Source: Phaeoceros laevis
Lineage: Eukaryota; Anthocerotophyta; Anthocerotopsida; Notothyladales
DNA length: 42,430 nucleotides
NCBI GenBank assembly: GCA_049999765.1
Contig: JBNGIQ010009380.1
Location: 164,375 to 206,804 of the forward strand
Direction of reading: 5' to 3'
The notes under the pieces were generated by a model. The model did not search any database. It saw only the letters and a program-made list of their open reading frames with translations, and was not told the DNA's origin. The translations under genes were made by a program, and so were the position numbers. This document shows, piece after piece, positions 37,755-42,430 of this stretch; positions within the stretch are counted from its first letter, which is position 1, and each line of letters starts with the position of its first letter.

Positions 37755-40235
37755 ATGGGTGTCACAAGAGGGCGAGGCGGGCAAGCAGGGTCATCCAGTC
37801 GGCGGAGCATGACGCCTGCCATTCTGCTCATGATGGCCTTTTTAGGAACTTTTTATGTTGGTGGTCGGTACGTAGATTGATTCCCCCTTAAGAAGCTTGA
37901 AGACCCGAAGCGTGCACAGCTATGGTGCTGATGATTCTACCTTATTGTACAGGTTATGGCAAGATGCGGAGCTGCGCAAAATGCTGGTAGAAGTTTCAGA
38001 CAAGAGTTACGACCAGGTACTATTCAGCAGGTGTATCTGCTATCAGCGTTCTTGTTTTGTACTCAGTGTCCTTCTCCCTTAATACTTTCCATAGTTCTTT
38101 GGGCCATGAGTAAGATACTGAGAGATCCTGTTGGGGGCGTGGACAGGGTGGAGCTGCGTTAACTGTGGATGAGAAATTAAAGTTGGTGGAGTACAAGTAT
38201 GTTTCCTCTCATTTCAAGTGACATGGTCGGATGGTTTTTGCAAGTGGCTAAGTTCTAGCGTGTCTATGCTTGTCGTATTCCTTCACCTGCGAAGCTGAAA
38301 TCTTCAATCTGATGAATCTATTTATTTTTACAGGGATTTGAACAAACGTGTTGCAGACTTAGAGATGGAGCTTATTGCAGCCAGGAAACAAGGGTATGCG
38401 ACACACAATCGGACTAGTGGAGGGAAGAAATTTAAAGCTTTCCTAGGCATAAACACAGGGTTTGGTCAACGAAGTAGGCGGGACGCAATCCGGAAAGGCT
38501 GGACATCTTCAGGTAAGTGGAAGAGTCCCCTTCAGTTTTGGAGATGGTCAGTAGTTTCTGTCCATTGGCAACCTCAGTGTCCTTCCTCACCCTACTATGA
38601 TCCCTGGCCAACATGTCTCACAAGCTCCAGTGCTTGTATGTCCAAGGTGTCTCGGGGCTGAAGAAATTGGAGTTTGAAAGGGGCCTTGTAGTTCGCTTTA
38701 TTATTGGTCGAAGGTGAGTAGCTTTTACAATATTAGTGTATAACTAAATAATTGTATGTCACGACATAACATTTGGTCTGCTTTGTTGTGTATTGTCATG
38801 ACAGTGCCAATAGAGGTGACAGCTCTGATCGCTTGATTGATGAAGAAGAAAGAGAAACGGAAGACTTCCTGATTTTGGTAATATTGGTTAGTTTCAGCTT
38901 AACCTCTCCTTAATTAACTGGGGAGATGTATGCTTCCTCAGCTCTTCTTGTCAGCTTGAAGCAGTCCGCAACTCCATTTTGTAGGAGAATCACGTGGAAG
39001 CCAGTGAAGACTTTGCAAGAAAAACAAAGCTGTACTTGAGAGCTGCTGTGGAAATGTGGGACGCAGAATTTTACTGGAAGGTTGATGATGAGGCCTTTGT
39101 CAACCTTGGTGAGCCTTTGTTTTGCTTGGACATCATATCCTGCATTAACCAGTGTCTCTCATAGCCAGGGAACCATTTATTGAAGGTTTTTCGTACCTCA
39201 TTTACGATCTTCTAGATCTAGCGATTCTGTGGACTGTCTTCAGCACTTGACTTCGTGAATGCAGTTTTTAACACCTTTGCTGTACAGACAAACTGGAAGA
39301 ATTGCTTACCAGCCTCCTAGATAAACCTCAAGCCTATGTTGGGTGTATGAAGTCCGGCGAGGTTGTCAGTGATCCGTAAGTTGAATCTCAATGTTTTATG
39401 TTTATGTGATGGGTCTATGCGTTAGCCACTGGATGCACTGTCATGCTTGACTAGGGCTATTTTGTCGGAAGCTTTGGAATTAAGCTTATTCTTGTCAAAC
39501 TTGTTTCTTTGGTTTTATGTGCAGTAAAATGAGATGGTATGAATCTGATTGGTGGAAGTTTGGAGATGCAAAAGTGTAAGTAGACTAACCTGAACAGGGG
39601 CTGTGGATGATGTCTTTACGCCATTGGACCCCCGGACCTGTTAGCTGAATAATAATCTGTGGTTCCATAGCTACTATCGGCACGCATCAGGAATGATGTA
39701 TGGGTTATCAAGAGCTGTCGCTCAATTTGTCGCCGTAAACAAGTGAGTTGTTTTCAGTACCCAGCTTCTGCATTTACTCCAGTTCTCATGGGCCTCGTCA
39801 AGAACAGAACTGGTTGTGCTATTTGACTGTACTGAGTGCTGACATTTGTCTCTGCAGTGACATTTTGCATGAGTACCAGAACGAAGATATTTCTGTCGGG
39901 TCATGGGTGCTGGGCCTGAATGTGGACTATGTGGATGAGAGACGCCTCTGCTGTGGAGCTGCTCCTGATGGTTTGTCCTGTCTCTGTCTAGCCGTGCATT
40001 GGCTGCTAATCTGTAGCATTTGTCACTGCCTTTGAACTAGCCTTCAGCTTCCTGAAGTGTGCTGTCTACTCGTGTCGCAGGTGGTATCTGTTCAACTCGA
40101 TTTTGTACGGCCCTTAACTTTGTTTGCTTGCTGCAAACGTCCTGTATTGTGTCAGTTGTTGCATTCATTGATTCGCCGTTCAACGGTTTGACGTCGGTTT
40201 TGTTGTTTCAGGAGAGTTACTGCGTTTCTTGTTAG
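37755..40235 (+). CDS. GT31 beta-1,3-galactosyltransferase with DUF4094, 12 exons, 382 aa
   Basis: This is a type II Golgi glycosyltransferase that would transfer galactose from UDP-Gal, most likely to arabinogalactan-protein or other glycans. Exons: 37755-37867, 37953-38016, 38147-38196, 38334-38512, 38647-38713, 38805-38877, 38985-39108, 39288-39375, 39525-39575, 39671-39742, 39858-39970, 40081-40235; all phases agree. Seen: a basic cytosolic tail (MGVTRGRGGQAGSSSRRS); a single membrane anchor (about 19-36); a DUF4094-like stem with VADLEMELIAARKQG; then GINTGFGQRSRRDAIRKGW, GLVVRFIIGR, the metal-binding KVDDEAFVN (DxD site 216-218, here DDE where plant members usually have DDD), YVGCMKSGEV, WWKFGDAK, YYRHASG, NEDISVGSWVLGL and DERRLCCGAAPD. 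The last exon lacks the usual Trp-rich Cys tail (SFDWxCSGIC), so the C-terminus is odd or mis-modelled. Exons 3 and 5 are the least certain. Confidence 0.9.
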
Positions 40236-40851
40236 GTGCTCTTGAGTCTTAACAGCGTTGGGGTGTAATATTTCAAGTGCTGGAGCTATGGTACAAAGAG
40301 CAAAGCACGTACAGGATTTCTATTGGCATACATACACTTAGACAGTTGGCCAGAGATTGGGGTTTAGGTAGCAGAAGACTACGGACCTATGGTCGTCAGG
40401 AAATGCGACATTTGTAGGTTGACTAGGTTCCATTAAAGTCCTCATTAACAATCTCTCAGTTCCCTGCTACTCGACAAGGCTGACGCTATGGCTAGGCCAA
40501 TTCGTCCCAACAGTGCACGGTTAGGTCATGTTTTAGTGTGGTTATGTCTTTGTGGGTAGGCTCTCTTCTGCAAGATAGCCTGGATAGATGAGGAATTCCT
40601 TCGGTTCGGACTAAGTGCAATGAGCCATCCATGTTGAGGTGATGGTGAGGTTGTTAGAAACGGGCAACCACTGTATATGTGGTTCCATGTGATCCACTTA
40701 CGGTTATTCTCTGTTGTCTGGCGTTCCAACTCATTCTCGTTCAGAGCTGCCCTCCTGGTTTTCTGGGGACACGGGACCCGTGTTGCCATTCGTCCAGCCC
40801 ATTTTAACAGGCATCACTGTGCTGAGTTTCAAGACATTGCAGGGAAGTGAC

Positions 40852-41553
40852 ATGGCTTGCTGGATAGTTTTCCTAGCATCTTGTGCCTCCGCTGCCTGGT
40901 TGCTCACTCTGGCGGACTGCAACGGCATCGTACAAATGGAAGCTGCCTTTAATAGCTATGGTACTTGCAATCTAACCGGAGCCCAAAGATTGTCCAGAGG
41001 ACAAGTCTGATGCATGCTGGAACTTTTGCTACAGGCATGGATCAAAGGTACTGGCCTGATTTAATTTACAGCAACGCAACATTTGCCAAGAATTACATTC
41101 TGTCATCAGGAATCGTGAACAAAGTGTACATCCAAGACGCCAATTCCGGGGCCACAACCTCTCCTGGGTACGGCTCGCGTGACGACGTCTGGCTTTACAC
41201 AGACGGCATTGACGATATCATCTACCAGATACCCTGTAGAGGATTGTGGCATCCAAATCGTAAGCACAGTTGTCAGATGCAAAAGTTTTGTTCGTTGCAA
41301 TCTGCCACTTAGGGCTTTCTCTAAGTAGCAGAATCGTAATCGTGGTGAAATTGCAGGGATGAATCCCGGTTGGTCCGACCTGGTGGGTGTCAACTATCTT
41401 TCGGCCATCAAGACCATTCAGGCAGAGGTGCTCGGTGCTGCAGTAATCTACGGGCCTGCGGGGTTTGCTAGAACCCAGGACATACGCCTTAACCGGGTGT
41501 GGTTGGATGTGGATGCCAATTCCATAGTCACTGCCACCCCAAGGGTCAGCTAA
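40852..41553 (+). CDS. Predicted small secreted protein, unknown family, 3 exons, 176 aa
   Basis: I do not recognise this protein. Exons 40852-40960, 41035-41259 and 41357-41553 join in phase through introns with standard GT-AG ends (74 and 97 nt). The start gives MACWIVFLASCASAAWLL, a good signal peptide with likely cleavage near Asp22-Cys23. The mature part (about 150 aa) has only two or three Cys, one candidate N-glycosylation site (NAT in YSNATF), and blocks such as RDDVWLYTDGIDDIIYQ, RGLWHPNRMNPGW and RLNRVWLDVDANSIV. There is no further membrane segment. A CAG just before the start (40841) suggests a 5' UTR intron. It converges on the following gene, with stops 73 bp apart. Regular splice phases argue for a real gene; function is open. 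Confidence 0.65.
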
Positions 41554-41626
41554 GCTTGCAGACTCATAGATTGAATGTCATAACTGTACAGATCGCAACG
41601 GCTGGACTGACAGTTTTCACGTCTGG

Positions 41627-42430
41627 TCAGTCGTCACGTAGCACCAGGCTAAAGATGGTTTGAACTGCAAGTGCATAGCACGCAGCATTAGCATCAAATC
41701 ACAAATGACTCGAAGCAGCAACGCAGTATAATCTACACTTCTTTACCTTCTTCCGCAGGGAGGTTAGGTTGGTCAGCCAAGACTGTGGCCAATTTGGCTA
41801 CGTCCTCCGGCCTGCACAGAGACCTGGTTAATACCGCAACTCATACCAAGATCAGGTGTCCCAAGGTAGAGCTGGGCGAGATCGTCTTACGTTGTCTTGT
41901 ACGACAGTGCTGCCACAATTTCCACCTTCAGTCGGAACCTAAGTATACAACCACAATCTGGACTTGAATATGGTTGTCACACTCTTGTAGGGGAAAAACA
42001 GAGAGCGGGTACCTCAGTCAGGGTGACGACCATGTCCCACTTACTCGTCTCGATGCATAGCGTGAATTGACTGCAGGCCCGTGACGCAGTCGTTGAGACT
42101 CGGTGTGGCTCCAGATCGTTGATGGAACTGCTGTTTGCCTGGCTGCGGCCTGTGTGATCGATACAAATTGCAACCATCGCGTGATAGCTTCTGTAGTGCC
42201 TTGGTCACGCGCTCAAAATCCCGTCTGCAAAAACAATGTCTCAACTGAGTTCCTTACCGAGGCTACCGTTCAGCCTAGTTCCTCCAGGTAACACGACAAG
42301 TAACTAACAAGGTGGCAGACATGGACTTGAATACGGCTTCCAATGACTCCACTTGCTTGGCGGACAAGTCCTGTGCCATCGACTTGACCTTGCTAAGCAC
42401 TCCGTAGTTGCCTTCATTGACAAGAATCTG
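41627..42430 (-). CDS. At5g43822 / C1orf109-like protein, 3' part, 5 exons in window
   Basis: The gene runs off the right edge, so its start is missing. Exons on the minus strand: 42430-42309 (partial), 42224-42045, 41938-41891, 41811-41747 and 41664-41627, all joining in phase. It reads as an alpha-helical protein of at least 150 residues with GVLSKVKSMAQDLSAKQVE, then GATPSLNDCVTGLQSIHAMH, FRLKVEIVAAL, LADQPNLPAEEVQTIFSLVL and a stop. The PSxxDCxxGLxxxHxMxxxEFxLK block and the ADQPNxPxxEVQxIF ending match my memory of the plant protein At5g43822. The PSxxDxLxxLxxI pattern is also seen in animal C1orf109 (AIRIM), a partner of the AFG2 AAA-ATPases in 60S ribosome maturation. The plant assignment is fairly firm; the ribosome-maturation link is inference. 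Confidence 0.75.

Overview
This window is nuclear DNA from a plant-lineage eukaryote (streptophyte: a non-seed land plant or a close algal relative). The reasons are: genes split into many exons by short GT-AG introns (about 43-230 nt); a plant-type NUP160; a DUF4094-type GT31 galactosyltransferase; a two-block Cys-rich metallothionein; an At5g43822-like gene; and fragments of a Ty3/gypsy chromovirus, a LINE and a pogo/Tigger transposon. I cannot name the species. Four runs of N (10953-11052, 18730-18829, 31126-31525, 36459-36558) are assembly gaps.

Layout. Positions 1 to about 12.8 kb hold no gene I can support. They contain microsatellite-rich, low-complexity sequence (1-4.8 kb), a cluster of local tandem duplications (5.1-7.9 kb), a decayed Ty3/gypsy integrase-tail/chromodomain fragment (about 6.95-7.44 kb), and unassigned DNA. 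From 13.2 to 29 kb the window is gene-dense. MCM8 (minus, 16 exons, 787 aa) and NUP160 (plus, 27 exons, about 1530-1550 aa) are head to head across a 524-bp intergenic region with an exact E2F consensus. NUP160 converges on a small metallothionein gene (minus) that has an ABRE/G-box upstream. Next comes a DUF4864-family gene (minus, 7 exons). From 29 to 37 kb the DNA is repeat-rich: a (CT)n tract, a recent pogo/Tigger-like transposase copy killed by two nonsense codons, a LINE 3' fragment, several tandem duplications, a perfect 22-bp inverted repeat and a GC-rich island around a gap. From 37.7 kb to the end are a GT31 beta-1,3-galactosyltransferase (plus, 12 exons), a small secreted protein I do not recognise (plus, 3 exons), and the 3' part of an At5g43822/C1orf109-like gene (minus, cut by the window edge).

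The genes are ordinary single-copy housekeeping or accessory genes and do not form a pathway. The one regulatory link visible is the shared MCM8/NUP160 promoter. All exon models were built by eye from reading frame, splice-site phase and remembered family patterns. In each multi-exon model the exon phases join without a stop. I found no CRISPR array, tRNA, rRNA or bacterial-type system.
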